DNA from: Photobacterium sp. GB-56
Lineage (GTDB): Bacteria; Pseudomonadota; Gammaproteobacteria; Enterobacterales; Vibrionaceae
NCBI RefSeq assembly: GCF_003026105.1
Contig: NZ_PYNW01000001.1
Coordinates: forward strand, 372,001 to 436,000
Length of the DNA: 64,000 nt
Direction of reading: 5' to 3'
Shown here: positions 10,701 through 18,198 of the stretch, in pieces
Layout of the letters: every line of letters begins with the position of its first letter
Position numbering within the stretch: position 1 is the first letter of the stretch
Made by a program: the position numbers and the translations under genes
The notes under the pieces: model-generated
Database searches by the model: none
Told to the model about the DNA's origin: nothing
The model's input: the letters and a program-made list of their open reading frames with translations, nothing else

Positions 10701-11042
10701 TTCTAATGTAAGCTGGTCGTGATCCCAGTCGTTAGATGCTGGAAATTCTGTCGCGCTAAAATTCGCTATTTGATCTTGAACTCTTGCCTTATCTTCTGGA
10801 TAGGAGTTCATTAACTTTTCATAACTACGTGTTGCTTGATTAAAGTTTTTAGTTTTCTCAAGCTGGTTTTCTGCTGTTTGATAGGCAGAAAGCTGTTTGA
10901 TTATTTCAGGCGTTTTTTGTTGAGCTTCAAGCTGACTGATCTTGTTGGCAATAATGTGTTGGTGTGATGCATTCTCTTCAGCAGATAGAGGGGTGGAAAT
11001 GAGAAAGAATAAGAAGAGATAAAAAAATGAGAAAAATCGCAT
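7752..11042 (-). CDS. mscK: mechanosensitive channel, MscK/MscM (KefA) family
   Basis: Large mechanosensitive channel of 1,096 residues (E. coli MscK is about 1,120). The order is a signal peptide (MRFFSFFYLFLFFLIS then A-E-E), a long periplasmic coiled-coil domain of ~450 residues, about eleven membrane segments, and a C-terminal MscS core. That core has the Gly/Ala-rich pore helix (GVGIGFGMQEIFANFISG) followed by FEKPIRIGDTV. It would open under membrane tension during hypo-osmotic shock. I chose the ATG at 11042 because it is preceded by AGG at 6 nt and gives a normal signal peptide; the frame is open further upstream to 11129 but without these features. Assignment to MscK rather than MscM is by size and family only. 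Confidence 0.85.
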   Translation of the reverse strand: MRFFSFFYLFLFFLISTPLSAEENASHQHIIANKISQLEAQQKTPEIIKQLSAYQTAENQLEKTKNFNQATRSYEKLMNSYPEDKARVQDQIANFSATEFPASNDWDHDQLTLEIAEQDTKLIQLEIARQSYRNILIEIEHGIDDFSYQTNKLRTQKQSITKELSQAQRGNNTEAIMLLQIAEQYTTSHLFMLEAEQLSAGNRRALAKLNLQYENLQIEAHQAYRNNLQNTLNRVLRSNVSENDEQNEELQADIQNQPEVIKQQLTLNKHLSSELAALTSNIEQTQQSISTTNEQITETTQTADALRVMADWLKISPIISENLRNRLQSLPSNPPIDKLNRDVARNQIRLYDYQQQSDLLKNNKEKISTSNLSPQQIDRLHALIQDNLKLYSDINKASETLIYQQAKLKVIFDRLNSMLIKIKNESAKLLFWAPNTNPLSFDVIKQMGEKIKWFFSPTQWIGLVKVPHFISPYSLFASIFVIASLLAFLYFAKKHWVLYLEKTSKRINRVTEDKFRYSYTNVAIAFLLAWPIPLIIFVVGYTLSLAWQLPFIFHLGQALSLPYALVVFFFIRELCRKDGLFISHFGWSEEITNKALDNYRRLMMVFIPALILQQFTMLTSELDTTATLGRLAFIISNIAISFFHWRLWKLKMPMTYGDLPEGKAHIGHHIFWWVLIITPQVLNYAALNGYLATSQTIMLRIQQGAVIGVVVLLVYFLIKRLMLIQKRRLAFERAKAKRQEIIAQRQAEMLEEKDDHHVSNDLSIDIEEPKVDLDKISAQSLRLLRSLLSLIYLFILSWLFSDFYQATSLLEGVTLWDVTNTINGIEELHTITLQSVLLAVFAFGLTVILARDLPGAMELLILQHLDLSPGTGYAITSVTRYLAIFIGIIVGSALIGFDWSKMQWLVAALGVGIGFGMQEIFANFISGLIILFEKPIRIGDTVTIRDLTGVVAKIKTRATTIVDWDRKEVIVPNKAFVTEQFINWSLSDAITRVNLSINVKFKADPELVTQLLFEAAEECELVLDNPAPEVFFLGLTANCQQFELRAYAAETGHRLSLTHDLHCRIKNKFIKNHIDIASPQLEVTMKGQQFHPASGK

Positions 11043-11265
11043 AAAAAACCTGTAATTGAGTACTACGGATGCATAAACAGCAAGGTATATCAGCGTTATG
11101 TTACAGTAATTGAAATTGATGAAAAACAATAGATTGGTATGAGAATAGACCTAATTGATCTATAAGTCGGCGAATGAATAAGAGAATGGGAAAATACCTT
11201 GACCGATATCGCATAAGTGATTACATTGGCCGCCGTTGAAACGCATAGCGGTTCAGCAACAATGT

Positions 11266-11353
11266 GGTGAGGTGTCCGAGTGGCTGAAGGAGCACGCCTG
11301 GAAAGTGTGTATACGGCAACGTATCGAGGGTTCGAATCCCTCCCTCACCGCCA
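11266..11353 (+). tRNA. tRNA-Ser (anticodon GGA)
   Basis: An 88-nt class II tRNA with encoded CCA. The acceptor stem GGTGAGG pairs with CCTCACC, discriminator G. The anticodon stem CACGC/GTGTG carries the loop CTGGAAA, giving GGA. It has a variable arm and the T-loop TTCGAAT. Confidence 0.95.
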
Positions 11354-11382
11354 TCTCTTATTTAATAAGAGATTACAATTTA

Positions 11383-11473
11383 GGAGAGATGGCTGAGTGG
11401 TTGAAAGCACCGGTCTTGAAAACCGGCATACGTTTATAGCGTATCTAGGGTTCAAATCCCTATCTCTCCGCCA
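11383..11473 (+). tRNA. tRNA-Ser (anticodon TGA)
   Basis: A 91-nt class II tRNA with encoded CCA. The acceptor GGAGAGA pairs with TCTCTCC. The anticodon stem CCGGT/ACCGG has loop CTTGAAA, anticodon TGA. It has a long variable arm and the T-loop TTCAAAT. It lies 29 bp after the first tRNA-Ser, so the two are probably co-transcribed. Confidence 0.95.
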
Positions 11474-11483
11474 TATTTAGAAA

Positions 11484-11514
11484 AAGCCGCTGGTTAATCC
11501 TCAGCGGCTTTTTT
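11484..11514 (+). terminator. intrinsic terminator of the tRNA-Ser pair
   Basis: The stem AAGCCGCTG (11484-11492) pairs with CAGCGGCTT (11502-11510) and is followed by a T-run. Near-copies recur at 11609 and 12621. Confidence 0.9.
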
Positions 11515-11549
11515 GCATCTGAAAGAATGAATATATTTTTCTAGACTTA

Positions 11550-11641
11550 TACCCATATTAGAAGGATTCAAATCCTCTAATACCTATAACTTCTCCATCA
11601 TATTAAAGAAGGCTGCTGAGTTTGACTCAGCAGCCTTTTTA
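11550..11641 (+). pseudogene. possible decayed tRNA 3' half plus terminator copy
   Basis: The stretch ggattcaaatcc (about 11561-11575) resembles a T-arm. It is followed by cttctccatcatatt, which aligns with the real tRNA 3' flank ctctccgccatattt. Then comes a terminator with stem AAGGCTGCTGAG (11609-11620) and CTCAGCAGCCTT (11626-11637) plus a T-run. No acceptor or anticodon arm survives. The terminator is firm; the tRNA-remnant reading is tentative. Confidence 0.45.
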
Positions 11642-11857
11642 AGTTGGGTCATTTGTATTGTTAAAGCAGGGCAAATTCTCTAAGGAGAATTTAGTACATT
11701 TCTTGTTTTCTACATCTTTAAAAAACACTTTGAAACAAAAAATAGCAATCAACCTAATGATAACTATGAGTTAAATAGAATATTATCGCGTAATTTATGA
11801 GTGTTTTTTTGCCTATAGCGTAAGAATACTGATTTGTAATTTGATAAAGGATACATT

Positions 11858-12385
11858 GTGAAGTTCATAAGAACGCTATTAAAAGTAACTCTTGTAATTA
11901 TTTTAATCTCAATATTAAGTGGCGTGAGTTACTACTTTTACAATGAGAATGAGCAGCGAAAGAAAGATGAGGTTGAGTTAAGTTATGCTACCGATAAAGA
12001 CTGGGTATGGCATGACTTATATGAACGTATTCAGATTCGTGAGGTAGACGGTAAGAGTATTCTTAGAAAGGTCAATATGAATAAGGGATACGTAATTCAT
12101 GTTTATAAGAACAAAGATTATAGTCTCAGTGCGTTTGCATTGTTTGTTACGTCATGTAATGCGAATAAGGAAATTGAAACATCCGCTAAATTTTCAGATG
12201 GCACACCGAAAAAATTAAAATGTAATGAGAAGGGGGACGGGTTACTGTATTCGGTAAAATGGAATAACAGTGACACAGACTTTACTTGGGAAGAGAATTT
12301 AGGTGGTTTTTCACTGAGAGAAAATTTCACATACTGGGATTTCAGCAAACTAGATCAAGAAGTAACTTTGGCGAAAGCTGAGTAA
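11858..12385 (+). CDS. orphan membrane-anchored protein of unknown function
   Basis: A 175-residue protein that I do not recognise. Residues 6-28 form a single hydrophobic N-terminal segment (LLKVTLVIILISILSGVSYY), followed by a charged stretch and an extracytoplasmic, soluble-looking domain rich in Lys, Asp and aromatic residues. It has two cysteines (C-N-A-N at ~104 and C-N-E-K at ~122) that could form a disulfide. The composition is more AT-rich than most neighbours. The start follows the purine-rich sequence gataaaggatacattg, and GTG is the first codon (gtgaagttc). It sits alone between terminator copies downstream of tRNA-Ser genes, which suggests a recently acquired islet gene. There is no functional clue beyond topology. 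Confidence 0.65.
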   Translation: MKFIRTLLKVTLVIILISILSGVSYYFYNENEQRKKDEVELSYATDKDWVWHDLYERIQIREVDGKSILRKVNMNKGYVIHVYKNKDYSLSAFALFVTSCNANKEIETSAKFSDGTPKKLKCNEKGDGLLYSVKWNNSDTDFTWEENLGGFSLRENFTYWDFSKLDQEVTLAKAE

Positions 12386-12620
12386 ACAGCTAGAAATAAA
12401 ATAAACAGGACGTTTACTTGTAGAGCATTTTTCATAGAAAAGAAGTGATTCTGTAGTTTTAATCATTTTGGCTAGTAAATGTTTATAGTCGAATTTATCG
12501 TTACTTTTTCTAATATTTACTTGTAAAAATAGAGCGAGTTTTTAAATAATTTCTGCTCATATTTGAGTTTGCTTATAGAGTCCTATGGCGTTGGTTTTGT
12601 GTCACCCAACAATATTAAAG

Positions 12621-12653
12621 AAAGCCGCTGAGTTAATCCTCAGCGGCTTTTTT
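12621..12653. terminator. bidirectional terminator, third copy of the tRNA-type terminator
   Basis: AAAGCCGCTGAG (12621-12632) pairs with CTCAGCGGCTTT (12639-12650), loop ttaatc, then TTT. Core and loop almost repeat the terminator at 11484-11514. It lies between the orphan gene and the convergent hydrolase. The 235 bp before it contain no ORF I can support. Confidence 0.85.
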
Positions 12654-12674
12654 GCGTTTAGCGTAAATGATGAT

Positions 12675-13532
12675 TTATAAGCGCGAATTTAACCAATTAG
12701 CTGTTATTTCTAGTAGCTCTTTACTTTGATGTGCCTGTGGATCAAAGACATTAAAGATATGATCACCATCTTTTATGACGACAGCTGTAGCGTCTTTACT
12801 GCCTGATGCGGTGATCAGTGTATTCGCATTTTCCCACGGTAAAACGGTATCGTTAGTACCTGAAATCGCTAATAGGGAACCTGTAAATTGCTTTATCAAT
12901 GTGAGTGATTGCTGGGCTTTTAATTGTTCAAACCATGTTAGGTTTACTTTAAATGGTGAACGCCAATCATATTTAATTAATGCGTAGCCGTTCTGTTTTG
13001 CCTCGTCATAGTATTGTTCAAAAAAGGCTTTCATTGGTGCAATGCCATTACCAACAGCAGGAGACCAGACAGCAAGTGATTTAATGTTGGGCTCTTCGAT
13101 AACCAATAATTGTGAGATTAATGCGCCTTGGCTAAAGCCGATAACCCCAATACGATGCTTATCTATTTTGGGGTTAGCTTGAAGGTAGTTAAAAGCGGTC
13201 TGTCCATCGAGAACAGCAGAAGATAAAGAGTATGCTAAGTCAGATGTTTTACTGTCACCACTGCCTGCAAAATCGAGACGAATAGATGCAATACCTAATG
13301 CTTCTAATTTTTCACTGAGAGATTTATATAAATTACCCACTTCATCTTTTTGTGTCCCTGTTCCATGGAGCATGATCACTGCAGGTATCTGTTCATCTAT
13401 TTTCTTATCAGGTACCGAGAAGATAGCTGGAATATCATAGCTGCCATTATGTAGAGAGATTTGCTGAGCGTCGGCAAGGGCCATATTAGAAAAACTTAAT
13501 AGTAACGAAGGGATGATATATTTTTTAAACAT
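12675..13532 (-). CDS. secreted alpha/beta-hydrolase (acyl esterase / dienelactone hydrolase-like)
   Basis: A 285-residue protein with a signal peptide (MFKKYIIPSLLLSFSNMALA). The alpha/beta-hydrolase landmarks are an oxyanion-loop motif VIMLHGTG (~52-59), the nucleophile elbow GFSQGA (Ser ~154), a candidate catalytic Asp in SGTNDTVLPWE (~225) and a His in KDGDHIFN (~258). It should act on ester or acyl substrates in the periplasm; the substrate cannot be read from sequence. The gene is monocistronic, with weak ribosome-binding sequence before the ATG. It converges on the islet terminator at 12621. Confidence 0.8.
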   Translation of the reverse strand: MFKKYIIPSLLLSFSNMALADAQQISLHNGSYDIPAIFSVPDKKIDEQIPAVIMLHGTGTQKDEVGNLYKSLSEKLEALGIASIRLDFAGSGDSKTSDLAYSLSSAVLDGQTAFNYLQANPKIDKHRIGVIGFSQGALISQLLVIEEPNIKSLAVWSPAVGNGIAPMKAFFEQYYDEAKQNGYALIKYDWRSPFKVNLTWFEQLKAQQSLTLIKQFTGSLLAISGTNDTVLPWENANTLITASGSKDATAVVIKDGDHIFNVFDPQAHQSKELLEITANWLNSRL

Positions 13533-13648
13533 GATTAAAGATTAAAAATGAATGATATATTGGTTATTCTAAATTGATTTAGTTTATCTATCTGACAATA
13601 AAGTTAAAAATCAGATGTCTATTACAAATCATGAGTCATAAAAAGCAG

Positions 13649-13676
13649 AAAGGTCTAGCGCCATCACTAGACCTTT
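13649..13676 (-). terminator. terminator of the NRAMP-like gene
   Basis: AAAGGTCTAG (13649-13658) pairs with CTAGACCTTT (13667-13676). On the minus strand a T-run follows a few bases later. Confidence 0.75.
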
Positions 13677-13700
13677 ATTGGGTTGAACCCAGTATTGGGC

Positions 13701-14927
13701 TTATCCCATAAACTTTGTCATAAAGTTGCTGATATTTGAAAGGCTAGCCGCAGCCATTACCACCACAATCAATACACCTGTAACGGTTAGATACATTGGA
13801 TGCTTGTAATCACCGACGATGTCTTTGCGGCGAGTAGCGGCAAGTACCATGGCTAATACCACTGGCAGAATAATACTGTTAATAAGACCGGCTAACATCA
13901 GCAGTAGAATAGGCATGTTCATGGTCACGGTGCCAAGGCTGGTGATGATAATAAAACCCACACACCATGCTTTTTCATTGCGCGCAACCACAGGGAATAG
14001 GGTTTTAATTAGCGAGATTGCCATGTAAGAGTTACCAACCACCGAGGTAATTGAAGCAACAAATAACACCAAACCAAAGATAAAATAACCTATGTCACCT
14101 GCACCTTGACGGAACGCATCGGCGGCTGGGTTTGAGGTCTCTAATACCGCACCTGTTGCAATCACGCCAAATACTGCTAAGAACAGCAGAATACGAATAA
14201 CAACAGCGATGGAAATGCCAGCCCATGCTGCTTTTTCAATTACGCTTACGTTTTCTTTACCTTGCAAGCCAACATCAACTAAGCGCTGCGCCCCTGTGTA
14301 GTAACCACCGACAGCACCACCAACAATGGTTAACGTTGGCAGTAATAGGTTACTCATATCTGTTGGTATCACTGCCGCTTTTAGTGTTTCACCCATAGGT
14401 GGAAGGCTAGTCATTGCCACATAAGCAATCAGCACAATCATAAACAAGCCAAGGTAGCGCGCCATTTGATCCATGCGTTTTGAGGCATTATGAACGACAA
14501 ACAGTAAACAACCGACAACACCTGTGAACAATGCGCCCCATGTCGTATCGACACCTGTCAGAACATTGATACCTAATGCTGCACCACTGACGTTACCGAA
14601 GTTAAACGCCACTGCACCAAGCGCAAGTAGAATACCAACAACATAGCCCATCCCCGGGGTAACACGATTCGCAATGTCTTGGATACGTAAGCCAGATACA
14701 CCCACAATGCGCCACAAGTTCATCACAATACCGAAGGTGATAAACATGGATGCAAAAACAGGAAATGCCATGTCGATTTTATAGATGTTAGTAAAAACAG
14801 CAGTTTGGGTTAAAAAGCCCGGACCAACAGAGGTCGTAGCCATTAGGAAAGCTACACTTAAAATTGCTTTGTTTTGCCAAGAAGTGTCTTGAGTACTGGT
14901 AGGTGCTGCAGAAGTCATCGTTGTCAT
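13701..14927 (-). CDS. NRAMP-family transporter with non-canonical TM1 and TM6 motifs
   Basis: A 408-residue integral membrane protein with about eleven hydrophobic segments and the NRAMP overall pattern. In classic NRAMP/MntH, TM1 carries DPGN and TM6 carries MPH, which bind Mn/Fe. Here the equivalent TM1 segment reads SVGPGFLTQT and the TM6 region reads GGAVGGYYTGAQR, so the usual metal ligands are not seen. It resembles the YcsG-like branch of the family, whose substrate is uncertain; a proton-coupled cation or organic substrate is possible. I chose the ATG at 14927, with AGAG upstream, over an upstream TTG at 14978. The 330 bp upstream hold no gene. Confidence 0.75.
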   Translation of the reverse strand: MTTMTSAAPTSTQDTSWQNKAILSVAFLMATTSVGPGFLTQTAVFTNIYKIDMAFPVFASMFITFGIVMNLWRIVGVSGLRIQDIANRVTPGMGYVVGILLALGAVAFNFGNVSGAALGINVLTGVDTTWGALFTGVVGCLLFVVHNASKRMDQMARYLGLFMIVLIAYVAMTSLPPMGETLKAAVIPTDMSNLLLPTLTIVGGAVGGYYTGAQRLVDVGLQGKENVSVIEKAAWAGISIAVVIRILLFLAVFGVIATGAVLETSNPAADAFRQGAGDIGYFIFGLVLFVASITSVVGNSYMAISLIKTLFPVVARNEKAWCVGFIIITSLGTVTMNMPILLLMLAGLINSIILPVVLAMVLAATRRKDIVGDYKHPMYLTVTGVLIVVVMAAASLSNISNFMTKFMG

Positions 14928-15219
14928 GTTGATCTCTAAAATGTTGTCTCTCTCTTTATATAGAAAAAAGAAAGACAACTGACCAAGATCAGCTGACTCA
15001 AAGAAAAGAAAAAAAACGTAAAAACAGATAGTTACGAAATGTAATCGTTTGCTTCGACGCGGATATTAGTGACATGAGGTAAAGCTGTCAACGAAAAATT
15101 AGAATAAAAATTAGATTTTACTTATTTGTGCGATATTTATTTTCGTAAGGAATGTTTAGTGAGAACTTTTCACTAAGTCAGTTAGATTTTGTCGAAATAT
15201 TGGAAGCGATAAAGAGAAA

Positions 15220-15242
15220 GTCGCTGAATGATGATCAGCGAC
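15220..15242 (-). terminator. terminator of the LysE-family gene
   Basis: GTCGCTGA (15220-15227) pairs with TCAGCGAC (15235-15242). On the minus strand it is followed by a T-rich tract (tttctcttt). The rest of the gap 14928-15219 shows no gene and no recognisable riboswitch. Confidence 0.6.
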
Positions 15243-15257
15243 GTTGAGTTTGAAGCG

Positions 15258-15869
15258 TTAAGATTTTAATGCCAGTACAGTACCGAAGGTAACCAGTCCT
15301 ACGCCACAGAGTTGGTTTAGTCGCTTCTTCATATTCAATAAACGTGTTTGCAGTGCTTTTGATGTAAATAGGATCGCAACAAGGCTAAACCATAAACAGT
15401 GCATCGCAATCATGTAACCACCATATAACAAGGCAATGTGGTTATCGCTTGCGTCTGTCGATACTACTTGGCTAAACACGCTTAAGAAAAACAGCATGGT
15501 TTTAGGATTTAACGCGTTACAAAGAAAGCCTTGTGCTAGAAAGTGTTGGCTACTTTTACTCGGCTTAGTTGCACCTTGTAGATCGGTTTTGTTGTCAGAA
15601 AAAAAGATCCCATTTATCCCTAAATAAATTAGATAGGCAGCACCTGCATAGCGAATGGCATTAAATAGCATTTCATTTTGTGAGATAAGGTAACTGATCC
15701 CCAATAATGAGTAAGAAATGTGTATGGTGATCGCAAGGCTAATACCGATTGCAGTCCAGATCCCCGCGGAACGTCCGTGATTGAGGCTGTTTTTTAACAC
15801 TAATACGAAATCAGCACCGGGACTTATTACAATCAATAATCCCAAGATCGCTAAGCTGATCAGTTCCAT
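15258..15869 (-). CDS. LysE/RhtB-family amino-acid exporter
   Basis: A 203-residue inner-membrane protein with about six hydrophobic segments. The N-terminal signature of the family is present: LISLAILGLLIVISPGADFVLVLKNSLNHGR. It is expected to export an amino acid or homoserine lactone-like compound; the substrate is not predictable. The ATG at 15869 follows GGAGAGACAA, an excellent ribosome-binding site, so the upstream TTG at 15884 is not used. A LysR-family gene is transcribed divergently 98 bp away, a common regulator-exporter arrangement, so that regulator probably controls this gene. Confidence 0.85.
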   Translation of the reverse strand: MELISLAILGLLIVISPGADFVLVLKNSLNHGRSAGIWTAIGISLAITIHISYSLLGISYLISQNEMLFNAIRYAGAAYLIYLGINGIFFSDNKTDLQGATKPSKSSQHFLAQGFLCNALNPKTMLFFLSVFSQVVSTDASDNHIALLYGGYMIAMHCLWFSLVAILFTSKALQTRLLNMKKRLNQLCGVGLVTFGTVLALKS

Positions 15870-15967
15870 TTGTCTCTCCAGCAAGTTTTTTATGGCGATA
15901 TTGTATGCGTGCGATGGCTATGTTTTAATCGAAAAGAAGTGAAATAACATGTGAGAAAAATTCACAG

Positions 15968-16834
15968 ATGAGACATCTTAAAGCTTTTCATGTATTCGAT
16001 GTGGCAGCGTCGTGTTCAAGTTTTAGTGAAGCGGCACAGCAATTGAACATTACGCATGGTGCAGTGAGCAAACAGATCAAGACGCTAGAAACGTATTTAG
16101 GCGTTGCGCTTTTTTATAAAAAAGGGCGTAACGTCTTTTTAACGCAGGAAGGTGAAAAGTTAAAAGTGTCTACCCGTCAAGTATTTAACGTATTGGAAAA
16201 CACTGTCAATGCGTTGCGACAGTCAAGGCTTCATACGTTAGAGGTATCATGTGAGCCAACATTAACCATGCGTTGGTTAATGCCTCGATTAAGTGGCTTT
16301 TATGAATCGTCAGGTATTGATGTGCGTTTATCGACAGCTGGTGGTGCTGTGCAATTAGGGATAAATGGCTTATCGCTTGCGATACGTCGTGATGATTTTG
16401 AGTGTCATCGTGATTACTACAAAACGTCATTAGTTGAAGAATGGGTGGGGCCCGTTTTCTCGCCCGATTATTGGGAAAAAGTGAAGCACGATCTAGGCAG
16501 TATCACGACGATTCATAGTGCAACTCGAGCTAGCGCATGGCAAAACTGGCAGCAAATGAGCGATACAGCAACTGATTTTACTCACCACTCCCAGCAGACA
16601 TTTGGTCATTTTTATTTTTGTATTCAAGCGGCTATTGATGGATTAGGAGCTGCAATGGGGTCATATCCTTTTGTTATGGATGATATCAAACGAGGTGTGT
16701 TGGTCGCGCCATTTGGTTTTGTGCCGTCGGGGTGTGATTATATTCTGATGAGTGATAAAGCAAATTTAGTCGGTGAAGAAAAACAGTTTGCTGATTGGTT
16801 AGTGGATAATTTATCGCAGGCTATACCGAAGTGA
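15968..16834 (+). CDS. LysR-family transcriptional regulator (GcvA-like)
   Basis: A 288-residue regulator. The N-terminal winged helix-turn-helix has the family pattern FSEAAQQLNITHGAVSKQIKTL (residues ~19-40) and GVALFYKKGR. The substrate-binding domain begins near residue 90 (SCEPTLTMRWLMPRL), a GcvA-type motif. It is divergent from the LysE-family exporter gene with a 98-bp shared gap, so it likely senses the exported compound and activates the exporter. A terminator follows at 16845. The ligand cannot be told from sequence. Confidence 0.85.
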   Translation: MRHLKAFHVFDVAASCSSFSEAAQQLNITHGAVSKQIKTLETYLGVALFYKKGRNVFLTQEGEKLKVSTRQVFNVLENTVNALRQSRLHTLEVSCEPTLTMRWLMPRLSGFYESSGIDVRLSTAGGAVQLGINGLSLAIRRDDFECHRDYYKTSLVEEWVGPVFSPDYWEKVKHDLGSITTIHSATRASAWQNWQQMSDTATDFTHHSQQTFGHFYFCIQAAIDGLGAAMGSYPFVMDDIKRGVLVAPFGFVPSGCDYILMSDKANLVGEEKQFADWLVDNLSQAIPK

Positions 16835-16844
16835 TAAAATGAAT

Positions 16845-16869
16845 AAAGCCGCAATTTAAAGCGGCTTTT
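16845..16869. terminator. bidirectional terminator between LysR and M48 genes
   Basis: AAAGCCGC (16845-16852) pairs with GCGGCTTT (16861-16868). It lies between two convergent genes. Confidence 0.8.
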
Positions 16870-16888
16870 AGCTATGGCAACGATTTTG

Positions 16889-17683
16889 TTAGGCTTCACG
16901 AGCGATTAGAGTCGATTTCTGATCACCAAGCTGATAGTTATTAATCGCGATAACACGTTTTGTCATACGTGGATGGCTTGATGTAATTTCTTGTAAAAAG
17001 CCAAACACGGCAGGCACACCCAGCTCTTGTTGTACAAAACTGTCGTTATTGGTCGCAGTCACCAGTTCGCGGCTTCCAGATGCCAGCGTGATGAGGGCAT
17101 TAATGCTGGCGGATTTGTTATTAATAATTTCAGCAGCAATGCGATCACAGGTTAATTCACACGCACGACTATAAGCTGAACCTAAGAAAGGGATAAACAT
17201 TGCTGGTTTCATTAATAAGTTAATCCAGAAATTTACGTGACCTGCAGCATGGTGAGCAAGTTCATGAGCAATGACAAAACGCAGTTGATCTTGTTTTTTC
17301 TCTTCCCATAATAAATCAACTAAATCGCTAAACAGTAGCGTGTATTTACGAGATAGAAATTTCACCGCTAATGCATTGGTTAAACCATGAGAATTTACAA
17401 TAAACATTTCAGGCTTTTCTTTCATATCTAGCGCAGTGGCTATTTCGTCAGCCATATTATTTAAGTTTGCATATTGGTTTTTATTAACGTGAACGGCATT
17501 ACCAAAAATACTAGCTTGAAAGAATTTACTTGATAGCCAAATAAAGAATGCGACTGGAATAAGAAAAATAAGAATACTAAAAAATGTGCCTAGTAATAAT
17601 CCAACCCAAATTAATCCACCAATAATAATGCATAACATTTTATAAAGATGTTCTTTAGGATGACGTAACGAAGAAACGTTCAT
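16889..17683 (-). CDS. M48-family membrane zinc metalloprotease
   Basis: A 264-residue protein. Two adjacent hydrophobic segments near residues 15-55 anchor it in the inner membrane. The zinc-binding catalytic motif HELAHHAAGH lies at ~139-148. A downstream glutamate in the segment SRACELTCDRIA is the third zinc ligand typical of M48 peptidases. The C-terminal SSHPRMTKRV is also typical. It is shorter than HtpX (about 290) and differs in membrane layout, so I call it HtpX-like rather than HtpX. The likely role is quality control of membrane proteins. AGGA stands 8 nt before the ATG. It appears monocistronic. Confidence 0.8.
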   Translation of the reverse strand: MNVSSLRHPKEHLYKMLCIIIGGLIWVGLLLGTFFSILIFLIPVAFFIWLSSKFFQASIFGNAVHVNKNQYANLNNMADEIATALDMKEKPEMFIVNSHGLTNALAVKFLSRKYTLLFSDLVDLLWEEKKQDQLRFVIAHELAHHAAGHVNFWINLLMKPAMFIPFLGSAYSRACELTCDRIAAEIINNKSASINALITLASGSRELVTATNNDSFVQQELGVPAVFGFLQEITSSHPRMTKRVIAINNYQLGDQKSTLIAREA

Positions 17684-18198
17684 TAAATAATTCCTTTTGT
17701 CAGTTAATTAAAATGATCAATAGGAAAAATAGTGCAATTAAGAGTAATGACAGGCAAATGTAAGAGTATAAAAGTGCGATGCACATAATGAAAAAATAAT
17801 GTTATTTCTTTTTGGTATTTCTTGTTGTAACTAGGTGGCTTAATTGTTCTTTTTGTTACTAAGTTAATCTTTTTAAGGCTATATCATGATTGATTCGACT
17901 TTTCATCGGGATATGTCACATTAATTATAAAGTCTTGCCATTTATTTTTTATTTTGTTTCTTTATTGAAAATATAAATTTCATCTAATAGATAATAAAAA
18001 TCAAATAATGAGACCTTTATCAATTTAAAAATTTATCTTTATTATGACGTGATCTTGTTTGTTTTAGATCAAATAAATAAATCATTAAGTAGGTAAAACA
18101 ATAGTAAAAAGATATTTGATTATTCTTGTGTTATTTACGAAAGCATTTTTTAACAGAGTGTTTTGGTAATTAATATTATTTAAATTAAGGTAAATATT
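17684..18198. other. 515-bp AT-rich intergenic region
   Basis: It holds the promoters of the M48 gene (leftward) and the alcohol dehydrogenase gene (rightward). I see no ORF with a convincing start and no RNA gene. A candidate FNR site is listed separately. Confidence 0.6.
18059..18072 (+). promoter_or_regulatory. candidate FNR box
   Basis: TTGTTTTAGATCAA matches the FNR consensus TTGAT-N4-ATCAA at 9 of 10 defined positions. It lies 127 bp before the iron alcohol dehydrogenase start, and anaerobic control would suit that enzyme. A single-site match in AT-rich DNA is only suggestive. Confidence 0.45.

Noticed and set aside
11236..11439. 67-codon plus-strand ORF over the tRNA-Ser genes
   Set aside because: It overlaps two well-formed tRNA genes and is a translation of tRNA sequence.
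14928..15257. Metal-sensing riboswitch or leader before the NRAMP-like gene
   Set aside because: No conserved riboswitch core could be recognised; only the LysE terminator hairpin is clear.
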